Shown: positions 1 to 9,200 of the stretch, in pieces
Numbering within the stretch: the first letter of the stretch is position 1
How the letters are laid out: every line of letters begins with the position of its first letter
NCBI GenBank assembly: GCA_036554605.1
Contig: DATBMY010000441.1
Span: forward strand, 1 to 15,917
Direction: 5' to 3'
Length of the DNA stretch: 15,917 nt
From: DATBMY01 sp036554605
GTDB taxonomy: Bacteria; Acidobacteriota; Blastocatellia; UBA7656
Position numbers and translations under genes: made by a program
The notes under the pieces: generated by a model
Seen by the model: only the letters and a program-made list of their open reading frames with translations
Database searches by the model: none
What the model was told of the DNA's origin: nothing

Positions 1-2769
1 CGCGAGCGCCTTGAGACGAGCAACGCGGGCCGCAAAGCTTTCGCCCGCGCCACGGTCGTGTAAGTTCTGATCGATCTCGGAAAGGCTCTGGAGGGCTTCG
101 TGCCAGCCTATTTGGACGCTGCCGCCGTCATAGCTCGCTTCCTCCGGCATCTCGTCGGCGACGACGCCGAGCGCCGCAAGCACGCGCCCGAGCCAGTGAT
201 CGCCCGACGCGCGGGCCCTTGTAAGCGAGCCCGATATGATCAGATGATCGCGCGCTCTTGTCGCGGCCACGTAAAGCAACCGCTTTCGCTCGGCGCGATC
301 TTCGCGGTCTTCTACCTGTCTTATCATCTCGAAAGACGATGCGCGTAATGATTCATCTTCGAGGTCGAGCGCTTCGGCCTTTATATCGATGGCGATTCCG
401 ACCTCCCTATGTAGCGCGACGCGCCCGCGCTCGCTCGCGCCTTTATAGGTCGCGTCGGCAATCCAGACGACGGGGAATTCGAGCCCCTTTGATTTATGCA
501 CGGTCATCAGCCGCACCGCGCCCGATTCTTCGGCGGCCGCCTCGCCCTCGCGCGCCTCTCTGAACTTCAAATCCATGGTCCGGTCGACAATCTCGTCCAG
601 CGTCATGCGCGAAAGCGCGCGCGATTGCTCGATGAACTTCTCGACGTTTGCCGTTCGCCGCTCGCCGTGCGGCAATGCCTGAAGCGTCGCGATGTACCCG
701 GTCTCTCTCAATGCCGAAATGATCAGCTCGGCCGTTGCTATTCGCCCGGCCTGGTCGCGCAATCTCTTGAGCGCCCGGCCGGCAAACAATACCGCCTCGC
801 GCTCCGAACCTTCGTGCTCAATCGACTCGTCGAGCAGCGCTCTCCATAAAGGCTGCGGCTTGAGTCTCAAGCGCAGCAGCGTTTCATCGGAAATCCCGAA
901 CAAGGGGGATCGCAACGCCGACGCGAGCCTGAGGCTATCGCCGGGGTTCACCAGAAAGGCTAGCAGGTTCGTCAGGTCGGTTATCTCCTGCCGGTCGTAA
1001 AAGCCGCGCCCGGCGATGGTCGAGTAAGGGACTTCCGCGTCGGCGAGCGCCTGCTCGTAGATTTCGAAATTGGTAGAGGCTTGAAAGAGCAGAGTGAAAT
1101 CACCGTATGCGGCTCGCCTCGTCTCGCCCTCTCCTTCGCAGACCACGAGCCCGCCGCCTTCGACAATCTCCTTTACGCGGCGAGCTATGAACGAAGCTTC
1201 CGCCCGCCGCATCTCCGAGGCGGCTATCCTGGCTTCGTCTTCGCTCCCCTGCGTGAAGACGTGTATCTCAACGGCGGGGTCTTCGTGCGCCGGAAGCCGC
1301 CGGGCCTTCATCGATTCATAAGGCGTGTCATACCGGCTTTCGCGAGCGAAGATCTCGGGGAAAACCTGATTGACGAAAGCGACCAGCCGCGTGTGCGTGC
1401 GAAAACATGTATCCATCGGCACTTCGCGCCCGCCGCTTTCAACGAACTCGCGGCGAGCGCCGTCAAAGACCGTCACGTCCGCGCCGCGGAAGCGGTATAT
1501 AGACTGCTTCGCGTCGCCAATGATGAAGACCTCCTGTGACGCGGGCGCAAGCATTCGCAATATGCGCGCCTGTATCGGAGCTGTGTCTTGAAACTCGTCG
1601 ATCATCAGCGCGCGGATACCTCCGCTTTGCGATTCGCCGTAGCCCCGGCGCACATCCTCGCGCGCGCTCAGAAGCGATTCGGCCTTCTCTTCAAGGTCGT
1701 TGAAATCGAGGGCGGCTTTATCACTCTTTAGCGAGCTGAAGCGTTCGCGAGCGCGAGAGAGGATCGATGAGAGGCGCGCGACGGCGCGCGAGGCGGCCTC
1801 GTCCGCTTCGTTCAAGCATAAGGAGAGCAGTCTCTCTTCTTTTACCGACTCGCGCAGGCGCTTGAGCGCGTCGCGCACGGCAAAGAAATCTTCTTCGGAG
1901 GGCCACTTCTTCTTCGACCCGCCCACAAGATTTATGGCTGCCGCGATCCGTGAAAGCGTATCGGCAAGGGCCGCGCCATCTATCTCGCCTTGTGAGCCGT
2001 CAACAATCGACGCAGCTCGCGCAAGCAGTCCGGCCACTTCGGCGCGGCACTGTTCGCGCCGGTCCGAGGCCTCGCCCTTGAGGCGGGTTATTGTGCGCGC
2101 GTCGCTTTGCCACCGGCTGTTTTCAACCAGCGCAAGGGCCGCCTGCGCTCGCAGGCAAGCAAGCCGATGCTGCCAGAAAGCCAGAATATCCGCCGCGCTC
2201 TTACCGGCGAGCGCTTCGGCCGCTTGTCTTGCTTGCTCGCCGCGAGACAACAGATATCTGAGCGATTGCTTCAGCTCGTGCGGCGTGAGGTACGAGAATA
2301 TTTCAAGCTCGGGCAGGCCGGACTCTACAAGCGCGCCGAGCGCCTCTTCGATAGCCTGCTCGGCGAGAGCGGCAGTCTCGATCTCTTCAAGCACCTGAAA
2401 GGCGGGGTCAAGTCCGGCTTCCGCCGGGTTCGCCCGCAGTATCGATGCGCACAGCGAATGAATCGTGCCTATGCGCGCGGAGTCGAGCTCGTTGCGAAGC
2501 TTTCGCCACCGGCGCGCTTCTTCGATACCGCTGCTTCGCTCTATGCGCGCGCGCATACTTCTGCGAATTCGCGAGACCATCTCGCGCGCGGCCTTTTCGG
2601 TAAAGGTAACGGCGACAATATCAGCCACGCGCCACGAGGCGTTCTCTTCAAGCAGTCTGAGGAAACGCTCGACAAGCACGCGCGTCTTGCCCGACCCGGC
2701 GCCCGCCGAGACGATGATGCGGCGCCCTCGGGTCTCGACCGCTTCCAGTTGTGAATCAGTCCATCGCAT
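1..2769 (-). CDS. addA: AddA-like UvrD-family ATP-dependent helicase(-nuclease), 3'-truncated by the window edge
   Basis: Reading leftward from an ATG at 2769 the frame stays open for 923 codons to position 1, so the C-terminus lies outside the window. The superfamily 1A helicase motifs appear in order: Walker A SAGAGSGKT (residues 21-29), motif Ia VAVTFTEKAA, the IGTIHSLC block, Walker B LMIDEFQDT (about residue 390), motif III GDAKQSIYRFRGADV (about 420), LMTVHKSKGLEF (about 755) and motif VI LLYVAATRARDHL (about 835). The SAGAGSGKT form of Walker A and the VHKSKGLEFPVVW block fit AddA better than RecB, whose usual form is EASAGTGKT. The family unwinds double-strand ends for recombinational repair; full-length AddA is about 1150-1250 residues and ends in a RecB-type nuclease domain that would lie past the left edge. 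An in-frame TGA 18 bases upstream of the ATG leaves 2769 as the only ATG start, with no strong ribosome binding site. The upstream neighbour is a PAP2 gene, so addB is not directly upstream. A UvrD-like helicase without the nuclease domain is the alternative. Confidence 0.87.
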   Translation of the reverse strand, partial: MRWTDSQLEAVETRGRRIIVSAGAGSGKTRVLVERFLRLLEENASWRVADIVAVTFTEKAAREMVSRIRRSMRARIERSSGIEEARRWRKLRNELDSARIGTIHSLCASILRANPAEAGLDPAFQVLEEIETAALAEQAIEEALGALVESGLPELEIFSYLTPHELKQSLRYLLSRGEQARQAAEALAGKSAADILAFWQHRLACLRAQAALALVENSRWQSDARTITRLKGEASDRREQCRAEVAGLLARAASIVDGSQGEIDGAALADTLSRIAAAINLVGGSKKKWPSEEDFFAVRDALKRLRESVKEERLLSLCLNEADEAASRAVARLSSILSRARERFSSLKSDKAALDFNDLEEKAESLLSAREDVRRGYGESQSGGIRALMIDEFQDTAPIQARILRMLAPASQEVFIIGDAKQSIYRFRGADVTVFDGARREFVESGGREVPMDTCFRTHTRLVAFVNQVFPEIFARESRYDTPYESMKARRLPAHEDPAVEIHVFTQGSEDEARIAASEMRRAEASFIARRVKEIVEGGGLVVCEGEGETRRAAYGDFTLLFQASTNFEIYEQALADAEVPYSTIAGRGFYDRQEITDLTNLLAFLVNPGDSLRLASALRSPLFGISDETLLRLRLKPQPLWRALLDESIEHEGSEREAVLFAGRALKRLRDQAGRIATAELIISALRETGYIATLQALPHGERRTANVEKFIEQSRALSRMTLDEIVDRTMDLKFREAREGEAAAEESGAVRLMTVHKSKGLEFPVVWIADATYKGASERGRVALHREVGIAIDIKAEALDLEDESLRASSFEMIRQVEDREDRAERKRLLYVAATRARDHLIISGSLTRARASGDHWLGRVLAALGVVADEMPEEASYDGGSVQIGWHEALQSLSEIDQNLHDRGAGESFAARVARLKALA

Positions 2770-2770
2770 A

Positions 2771-2805
2771 TCAGGTGTCAGGATTCAGGGGCCGGGGGCC
2801 AGGGA
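2771..2805. repeat. Heptad repeat array, left half of an inverted pair
   Basis: Five consecutive 7-base units read TCAGGTG, TCAGGAT, TCAGGGG, CCGGGGG and CCAGGGA, directly before the helicase start codon. Positions 2785-2804 are the exact reverse complement of 2857-2876 (20 bases), so transcripts could form a long stem enclosing about 52 bases. The spacer is AT-rich compared with its surroundings. Confidence 0.8.
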
Positions 2806-2844
2806 TTCTTAGTCAATAGTCTCTCGATTTTATAATAGTGGAAT

Positions 2845-3810
2845 TCAAATATCCGGCCCTGGCCCCCGGCCCCTGACCCCTGGTACCTGACCGGCCAGGG
2901 CGCGGTAAAGCCGCGGGGCGATTATCACGACCGCAAGCGCCAGCAGTACTCCCGCCAGCACGTCGATTACATAATGATAGCGCAGGTAGACCGTCGAGAA
3001 GACCAGCGCGCTTCCAACGGGCAGCATCCACCAGAAGGTGCGACGATGAAACCGGCGCGCGTAATATAGCACGAGCAGCGTGAGCGCCGTGTGGCCGCTC
3101 GGGAAGCAATCGAAAGTCCGCCCCTCGGCCTCGTCGAGCATCTCGCGTATGGACTGGTAAAGCCAGACGCCCGACAGTGGAAAGCTCTGCGCTTCCTGTA
3201 TGGGCGGGTAGAATCGCGGCCCGATCACCGGCACCGTTATATAACCGATATATGAGAGGTAGAACGCAAGCACGATGATGAAGACGAAAAAGTAGAAGCG
3301 ATCAAACCAGCCCTTGCGCCACAGGACCGCGCCGAGGATGATGGGTAGAAAGTAATAACACGCGTAGCAGATCTGCAGAATTTCCGTCAGCAGCGGAAAT
3401 GTGAATCGTTCGAGCCACAGGGTCGCGTGCGCGCCGAGCATCTGGTAATCGAGCGAAGCAAGCTCCGCGTCGTACTGCCGGGGGTTGACGAGCGGTATCA
3501 GATAAGTCAGCTCTTTGTACGTGAGCGGAATGAGCGCGACCGGATACCACCCGCGAACCAGCGAGGATTTTTCATGCCGCCAGCGGTGAGCTATGAGCGC
3601 GACCGCCAGTATCGCCAGCACGTGGCCCGCGAGCAGTTGCCACCACAGGCCGATCCGGTGATTGAAGATCACGATCAAGAGCGAGATCAGCAGTATGTAC
3701 GCGATGACGACTTTATCGGCCGGGCAGAGCAACCCGGAATGAAGCGAAGGGCTGATCGAACCGGTCTTCGCCGGTTGCTCGACAGAGACAGCTTCTCGCT
3801 CGCCGCTCAT
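2845..3810 (-). CDS. PAP2-superfamily integral membrane phosphatase (PAP2_3/Aur1-like)
   Basis: This 321-residue polytopic membrane protein has hydrophobic segments at about residues 33-50, 57-75, 140-163, 171-195, 241-252, 262-275 and 283-298. The PAP2 signature is visible as CFPSGHTA (PSGH at 237-240) and LRYHYVIDVLAG (R277, H279, D283), the second and third phosphatase motifs with the catalytic histidines. The classical first motif KxxxxxxRP is not clear; a VPVIGPRF block (193-200) stands in its place, as in PAP2_3 or inositolphosphotransferase-like members. Relatives remove phosphate from lipid phosphates, or transfer lipid head groups; the substrate here is unknown. I chose the ATG at 3810, which overlaps the upstream epimerase stop as TGATG and has GAGGG nine bases upstream. 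An ATG at 3819 is also in frame but sits too close to that GAGGG. The last 15 or so residues (GQVPGVRGRGPGPDI) are encoded by a heptad repeat array and are probably not functional. Confidence 0.88.
   Translation of the reverse strand: MSGEREAVSVEQPAKTGSISPSLHSGLLCPADKVVIAYILLISLLIVIFNHRIGLWWQLLAGHVLAILAVALIAHRWRHEKSSLVRGWYPVALIPLTYKELTYLIPLVNPRQYDAELASLDYQMLGAHATLWLERFTFPLLTEILQICYACYYFLPIILGAVLWRKGWFDRFYFFVFIIVLAFYLSYIGYITVPVIGPRFYPPIQEAQSFPLSGVWLYQSIREMLDEAEGRTFDCFPSGHTALTLLVLYYARRFHRRTFWWMLPVGSALVFSTVYLRYHYVIDVLAGVLLALAVVIIAPRLYRALAGQVPGVRGRGPGPDI
2853..2894. repeat. Heptad repeat array, right half of the inverted pair
   Basis: Six 7-base units on the plus strand read CCGGCCC, TGGCCCC, CGGCCCC, TGACCCC, TGGTACC and TGACCGG. 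These are the inverse of the array at 2771-2805. The array lies inside the last codons of the PAP2 gene and supplies its low-complexity tail. Confidence 0.8.
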
Positions 3811-4811
3811 CACAACCATCCCTCGCTCTTATACCACCGGGCGGTCTCGCGCAGTCCCTCCTCAAGCTTTACTCGCGGGCTATAGCCTAGCTCGCGCCTG
3901 GCCCGTTCAATCGAGCAGCCCCAGCAGATCTGGGAGAGGTCGGTCACCTTGTCGCGGTTTATGACGGGCGTCTTGCGCGTTACGGCGGCAATAGCCTCGG
4001 CCGCCATCGCTACGCCGTAGGCGACAGGGCGGGGGATAGCGAGGTGGCGCGCCTTCTTGCCAAGTATGGCCGCTACCATCTCGGCGGTCTCGCGCATTGA
4101 ATAGACTTCGTCGCTCGATATGAAATAAGTGCGGCCGGTTGATGAGGGGTTTTCGCCCGCGAGAATTATCCCTTCCGCGAGGTCAGAAACATGGACCAGG
4201 CTTACGCGCTTGTCCGCGCGGCCTATCGTAGGCGATAGCCCGCGCGCTATTGCCTTGAAGAACTCGTAGATCGCATAGTCCCGCGGGCCGTAGACGGCGG
4301 GCGGCCTGACTATGGTGAAAGGCACGAGATCGCCCACGGTCTTGAGGGCTTCTTCGCCCATTAGCTTGCTTCGTCCGTAAGGCGTGATCGGGTCGGGCAC
4401 GGTCTCTTCGTCGACGGGATTGCCGTCGCGGCCCGGCCCCGTCGCCGCAAGCGAGCTTATTAGCACGAACCTCTTTATGCGATTGCGATGTTTCAGCGCG
4501 GCGGCGACTATAGCCTCGGTGCCCTTGTGATTGACCCTGTAATAATCTTCCGCGCGGCGGGCAAACGTAAGCCCCGCGACATGATATATGACGCTTACGC
4601 CGTCGAGCGCCTCGTCCCAATCGGTTGAATCGTCAAGGCCGCCATAGGCGAATTCGATGCCGGGGTTGGAAAGATATTTCAAGTTGCTCGTCTGGCGCAC
4701 GAGGCAGCGCACCTTTCGCCCGCGCTCGACAAGCATGTCGACAAGATGGCTGCCGACGAAACCAGTGCCGCCCGTCACAAGCACTCTGCCCTGATCGTCT
4801 GAAACGGTCAT
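3810..4811 (-). CDS. Extended-SDR NAD(P)-dependent epimerase/dehydratase family protein
   Basis: This 333-residue protein has the Rossmann nucleotide-binding glycine motif TGGTGFVG (13-20) and the short-chain dehydrogenase catalytic set: the serine in VLISSLAATG (about 119-120) and Y145xxxK149 in TPYGRSKLMGEE. The RPPAVYGPRD and VHVSDLAEG blocks are typical of the extended SDR group, which includes sugar epimerases, 3-beta-hydroxysteroid dehydrogenase-like enzymes and dihydroflavonol-4-reductase-like enzymes. The exact substrate cannot be read from the sequence. The frame also opens at a TTG at 4829, but the ATG at 4811 has a GGAG seven bases upstream and is preferred. The next gene, a PAP2 membrane phosphatase, is coupled through a one-base stop/start overlap. 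The pair may therefore act on a lipid or polyprenyl-linked sugar; this is inference from the pairing alone. Confidence 0.88.
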   Translation of the reverse strand: MTVSDDQGRVLVTGGTGFVGSHLVDMLVERGRKVRCLVRQTSNLKYLSNPGIEFAYGGLDDSTDWDEALDGVSVIYHVAGLTFARRAEDYYRVNHKGTEAIVAAALKHRNRIKRFVLISSLAATGPGRDGNPVDEETVPDPITPYGRSKLMGEEALKTVGDLVPFTIVRPPAVYGPRDYAIYEFFKAIARGLSPTIGRADKRVSLVHVSDLAEGIILAGENPSSTGRTYFISSDEVYSMRETAEMVAAILGKKARHLAIPRPVAYGVAMAAEAIAAVTRKTPVINRDKVTDLSQICWGCSIERARRELGYSPRVKLEEGLRETARWYKSEGWL

Positions 4812-4850
4812 GTTCTTTCTCCGTGCCAAGGGATTGCTTCAGTCTTTGAC

Positions 4851-4878
4851 ACCGGACATCGGACTCCGGAATTCGGAC
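4851..4878. repeat. Single heptad repeat array (about four units)
   Basis: Four 7-base units in register read ACCGGAC, ATCGGAC, TCCGGAA and TTCGGAC. They lie between the stop of the M20 gene at 4886 and the start of the epimerase gene at 4811. No inverted partner array is visible nearby, unlike the pairs elsewhere in the window. Confidence 0.65.
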
Positions 4879-4885
4879 TTTCCTG

Positions 4886-6190
4886 TCACTTGCCGCGTCT
4901 CGCGTTGCGTTCGAGGTAATCGAGCAAGACCGTAGACATCACTTTCACGCCTACGACAAGGCTCTCCTCATCTACGTCGAACTCGGCCGTGTGCCACCCG
5001 GCGGTTATCCCGCGCGCCTTGTTGCCCACGCCTAAGAAATAATAGAACCCCGGAATCACTTTCTGAAACCAGGCGAAATCTTCGGCCGGCATGAATGGCC
5101 TGGGCGCGATCAGGTTCGCGTCGCCCACCACGCGGCGAATCGCGGGCAGCGTCTCTTCCACGAGCTTCGGGTCGTTGTAGGTGACCGGCGCGGGGTTGTC
5201 GAAATTCAGCTCGAAAGATGCGCCATAAGCCGAAGTGACTTTATCAAGCGTCTCGCGCATCAAGGCCTGCGCCCGCTCGCGGACTTCTTCGTTGAGCGCG
5301 CGCATCGTGCCTTCGAGGCGCACCTCGTCGGCGATAACGTTATAGCGGTCGCCGCCGCGAACTACTCCTATGGTTAAAACGAGCGGCTCAAGCGGGTCGA
5401 TGCGTCGGCTGCGTATGGTTTGAAGCGCGGTTATGCACTCGGCGGCGACCACGACGGCGTCGACGCCCAGGTGCGGCTGCGCGCCGTGCGATTTCTTGCC
5501 GCGTATCGTGATGACTATGCGGTCGCTCGACGCCATGGCCGGTCCCGAGTGATAACCTATCTGGCCCGCTTCGATCCCCGGCATCGTGTGGAGCCCGAAT
5601 ATGGCTTGCGGCCGCGGGTTTTCAAGGACGCCTTCTTTTATCATCAGCGGCGCGCCGCCTTCTTCGCCCGGCGGCGGTCCTTCCTCGGCGGGCTGAAATA
5701 TGAACTTGATCGTGCCCGGAATCTGCTCGCGCATTTTGCTCAGCACTTCCGCCACGCCAAGCTCGACCGTGGTATGCACGTCATGGCCGCACGCATGCTT
5801 TACGCCGGGCACCTTCGATTTGTATGGCACATCCAAGTTTCCTTGAATTGGCAGCGCATCCATATCGGCGCGCACGGCGACGACGGGGCCGGGACGCCCG
5901 CCTCGAAGCAGCGCGACCACGCCGTGGCGAGCCACGCCGGTCCGGACTTCAAGCCCGAGCGCGCGCAGCCGTTCGGCCACCACGCGCGAGGTGCGCTCTT
6001 CGCGGTTCGAAAGCTCAGGGTTCATATGAAAATCGCGCCGCTGAGCGATGAGTTTCTCGCGCAAACTCTCGGCCGCTTGCGCGATCTGTTGCTCGCGCGC
6101 AGGAGCGGCCGGATTCGACGCGGGGTTTTGCGCGGCCGCCGTCGCAAGTGAAAGCGTAAGGACGACCGATAGAATAAGGCTATGCTTCAT
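4886..6190 (-). CDS. Secreted M20-family metallo-amidohydrolase (peptidase M20D type)
   Basis: This 434-residue protein starts with a clear signal peptide (MKHSLILSVVLTLSLATAAA, cleavage near residue 20). The mature part has the di-metal M20 centre: C134 and H136 in KHACGHDVHT, the E169-E170 pair in FQPAEEG, H201 in FGLHTMPG and H400 in AGWHTAEF. The cysteine ligand and the ARHGVVALLRG and VRADMDALPI blocks place it in the M20D/IAA-amino acid hydrolase-like or hippurate hydrolase-like group, which cleaves N-acyl amino acids. The dimerisation domain (about residues 220-330) includes GKKSHGAQPHLGVDA. Length is normal for the family with a leader added. The ATG at 6190 is preceded by GAGGAG at a five-base spacing. 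It lies 80 bases downstream of the sortilin-like gene on the same strand, with a strong hairpin between them, so the two may be transcribed separately. Export suggests a periplasmic or extracellular peptide or acyl-amino-acid scavenging role (inference). Confidence 0.93.
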   Translation of the reverse strand: MKHSLILSVVLTLSLATAAAQNPASNPAAPAREQQIAQAAESLREKLIAQRRDFHMNPELSNREERTSRVVAERLRALGLEVRTGVARHGVVALLRGGRPGPVVAVRADMDALPIQGNLDVPYKSKVPGVKHACGHDVHTTVELGVAEVLSKMREQIPGTIKFIFQPAEEGPPPGEEGGAPLMIKEGVLENPRPQAIFGLHTMPGIEAGQIGYHSGPAMASSDRIVITIRGKKSHGAQPHLGVDAVVVAAECITALQTIRSRRIDPLEPLVLTIGVVRGGDRYNVIADEVRLEGTMRALNEEVRERAQALMRETLDKVTSAYGASFELNFDNPAPVTYNDPKLVEETLPAIRRVVGDANLIAPRPFMPAEDFAWFQKVIPGFYYFLGVGNKARGITAGWHTAEFDVDEESLVVGVKVMSTVLLDYLERNARRGK

Positions 6191-6227
6191 GAAAACTCCT
6201 CGCCTGCATTAACCATAATAAGATGAC

Positions 6228-6264
6228 GCATGAGAGGAGCGAGTTTAACTCGCTCCTCTCATGC
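6228..6264 (-). terminator. Perfect palindrome between the sortilin-like and M20 genes, possible terminator or repeat element
   Basis: Two perfect 18-base arms (6228-6245 and 6247-6264) flank a single central T, giving a 16-base stem with a tight loop in RNA. It begins 6 bases past the stop of the sortilin-like gene, the right place for a terminator on the minus strand. Only a weak T-rich tract follows, so it may instead be a member of an intergenic repeat family. Confidence 0.55.
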
Positions 6265-6269
6265 CTTGC

Positions 6270-9200
6270 TCAATTGTCCTTCCATTCAGGCAAGCGGCCG
6301 GGCGTATAAGGCGCGCCGGCGGCTTCCAGAGCCTTTTCCAGCCGCGCGATGTCGCCTTCGACCAGACTCCTCAACTCCGCAAGCACCGCCTCGAAGTCTC
6401 TCGCCGCCGCCTCATACTGCTCGGCTTGCGTCCTGGTCGGCCGCGCAAGCGACATGCGATGCGACCCGACGATAAAGCCTACGCGCTCCTGTATGGTCGG
6501 CGGCGTATTCTCATTGCGCCGCGCCGCCGCCTGATCGCCTCTGAGCGCGATCAATATATTAGTGAGCTTGCGATCAATCGCGTTCGCGTCGTCCATCAAT
6601 TTCGGGTCGGCCGCGGTCGACTCCGTTATCGCGCGCTTCATAAGCCCGATGCGCGTCTTATGCTCGTTCGCCGTATTGAGCGCGCCCGTTACCGCGCGCT
6701 GGAGCCGCGCCGCCTTCTGCTGGAACTCCACGAGCGCCGCAAAATCGGCCGGGGCCATGCGCTCCTGACCCTCGACATATACCGAAAACTCCTGCGCGCC
6801 GCCGACAGGCGTCAGCACTCCGCCGACCCGTTTTGCCATCGTCACCCGGTAGCGGCCGGGCATAACGAGCGGCCCGCCCGGCGGCTGCGCGAAGATGCTC
6901 TCCTCTTCCGGCTGTTGCTGCTGTTGTTGCTGCGGTATGGTCGGAGCAGGATAGCGCATGTCCCACGCTATGCGCTGCATCCCGGCGGTGGCCGGGGCCG
7001 TCAGCCTTCGAACTACACGCCCGGCCGAGTCCGTGACGGTGAAAAGAATCGCGGGCGCTTCTTCTTCTTCTTCAGCCCTCAACTCTTCGCCCGTCGGCAT
7101 GCGGACGGGCCGGTTCTCTCGCTCGGCCCGCCGCTCTGCTTCCTGTCTGATCTGCCTTCGCGTGCGGATAGGCTCTTTCATGTAGTAAGTGAAGACCGCG
7201 CCGTAAGGCGGATTGTCCGCCGTGTAAAAGGTCTCTCCCTGAAACGCCTTTCCGCGCCCGCCCAGCGGCTGCGACTGTATGAACATCATCGTGTTCTTTA
7301 CGGGGAAAAGTAACGCCTCCTGCCCTAGAGTCTCCGCGCTTATCGTGCGCAGCGGCGTGTAGTCATCGAGTATGTATATGCCGCGCCCGAAAGTGCCTAC
7401 CACAAGATCGTTCTCGCGCTTTTGAATATTGAGGTCGCGCACCGCAATTGTCGGCATCCCGCCTTTGAGCTGAACCCACTTCTTGCCGCCGTCGATTGAA
7501 AAGAAGAGGCCGAACTCCGTGCCGACGAATAGAAGGCCAGGGTTGACATGATCTTCGGCCACCGCAAGCGTAGGCCCGTTTGCGGGCAGGTTGCTTGTAA
7601 TCGAAACCCACGAGCGGCCCGCGTCCGTGCTCTTCAAGACGTACGGCTTGAAGTCCGCGTTCTTATGATTATCGAAGGTCGCATAGACCGTGTTCGCGTC
7701 ATGGCTTGAAGCCAGTATGCGGCTGACATAGGTCATATCGGGCACGCCCGGAAACTTATCGATCTTGCGCCAGGTCTTCCCACCGTCCTCGGTCACCTGC
7801 ATCAGCCCGTCGTCGGTGCCTATGTAAATCAGCCCTTCTTTCTTCGGCGATTCGGCGAGCGCCGTAGCGTTGCCGAAGAAAGAAGTCGAGGCGTGTCTTG
7901 CCACGGTGTCTACGCCCCAGACCTTGCCCATCACCGGAAGCTCGTCTCGGTTTATCGCTCGCGAAAGCTCGCCGCTGATCAATGTCCAGCTATCGCCGCG
8001 GTCGTCCGAGCGATAGAGCTTGTTTGCCGCGAAGTACAGACGCGCGCGCGAATGCGGGCTGATGATGAAAGGCGAGTCCCAGTTCCAGCGCAGGGGGGCT
8101 TCTGCGCGCGCGACCTGCGGCTGAATTCCCACGCGCTCGCCCGTGCGCTTGTCGAAGCGTACGAGCCCGCCGTACTGCGATTCGGAAAAGAGTATGTTCG
8201 GGTCTTCCGGGTCGACCTGCGTGCGGAAGCCGTCGCCCCCGTTGGTTACTATCCAATCGGAGTTTACTATGCCTGACGCGCTCCGCGTGCGCGACGGCCC
8301 GCCTACGCTGAAATTATCCTGCGTGCCGCCATAGACGTTATAAAACGGAGCGGCGTTGTCGGTCGTCACGTCATAGAACTGAGTGACCGGCAAATTCTCT
8401 TTGAAGTCCCACGTAGCGCCGCGGTCATAGCTCTCGTAAAGACCGCCGTCCGAGCCTATGAGGTAATGATTGGTATTGGCCGGATCGACCCAAACGACGT
8501 GATTGTCGACGTGCTTTGCGCGCTCGCCCAGAGGCCGCAGGGTCCGTCCTCCGTCATCCGATACCATCGTCAGCACGTTCGGCACGTATATGCGATCGAC
8601 ATCTTTCGGATGGGCGAATATCTCGCCGTAATACATCGCGGTCGTATCGTAAGGGTTGCGTCGCTCCCAGCTTTCGCCGCGGTCCGATGATCGGAATATG
8701 CCGCCGCGCCGCTCGGCCGCCTCTACCGTCGCGTAGACGACGTTTGTGTCGGCGGGCGAGATAGCGATGCCTATGCGCCCCATCTGTACCGTGGGGAGTC
8801 CCGCGCGCAGTCTTTTCCATGTCGCGCCCGCGTCGGTCGACTTATGAAGCGCGCTTTCCGGGCCTCCGTTTATCAGCGTCCATACATGACGGCGTCTTTG
8901 GTAGGCCGCGGCATATAGCGTATCCGGCTCGTTCGGGTCGATAGCGACATCCGATACTCCGGTGTTTTCGCTTATGTTCAATACCTTGTTCCAGGTCTTG
9001 CCGCCGTCGGTAGTCTTATAAAGACCGCGGTCGCCGCCCGGCCCCCACAGCGGACCCTGAGCCGCGACGTAAACGACGTTGGAATCTCTCGGGTCAATCG
9101 CTATGCGGCCTATATGCTCCGACTGTTTGAGCCCCATATTCTTCCATGTCTTGCCGCCGTCGTCCGAGCGATATACGCCGTCGCCATAGGAGACGCTGCG

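Noticed and set aside
1700..2754. Two overlapping plus-strand open frames of 232 and 215 codons.
   Set aside because: Both are antisense to the continuous AddA-like helicase frame, whose motifs are clear; their Ser/Arg/Ala-rich translations look like shadows.
6261..7313. A 350-codon plus-strand open frame.
   Set aside because: It lies fully antisense to the end of the sortilin-like gene, is extremely Arg/Leu-rich as expected from the complement of GC-rich coding DNA, and has no domain pattern.
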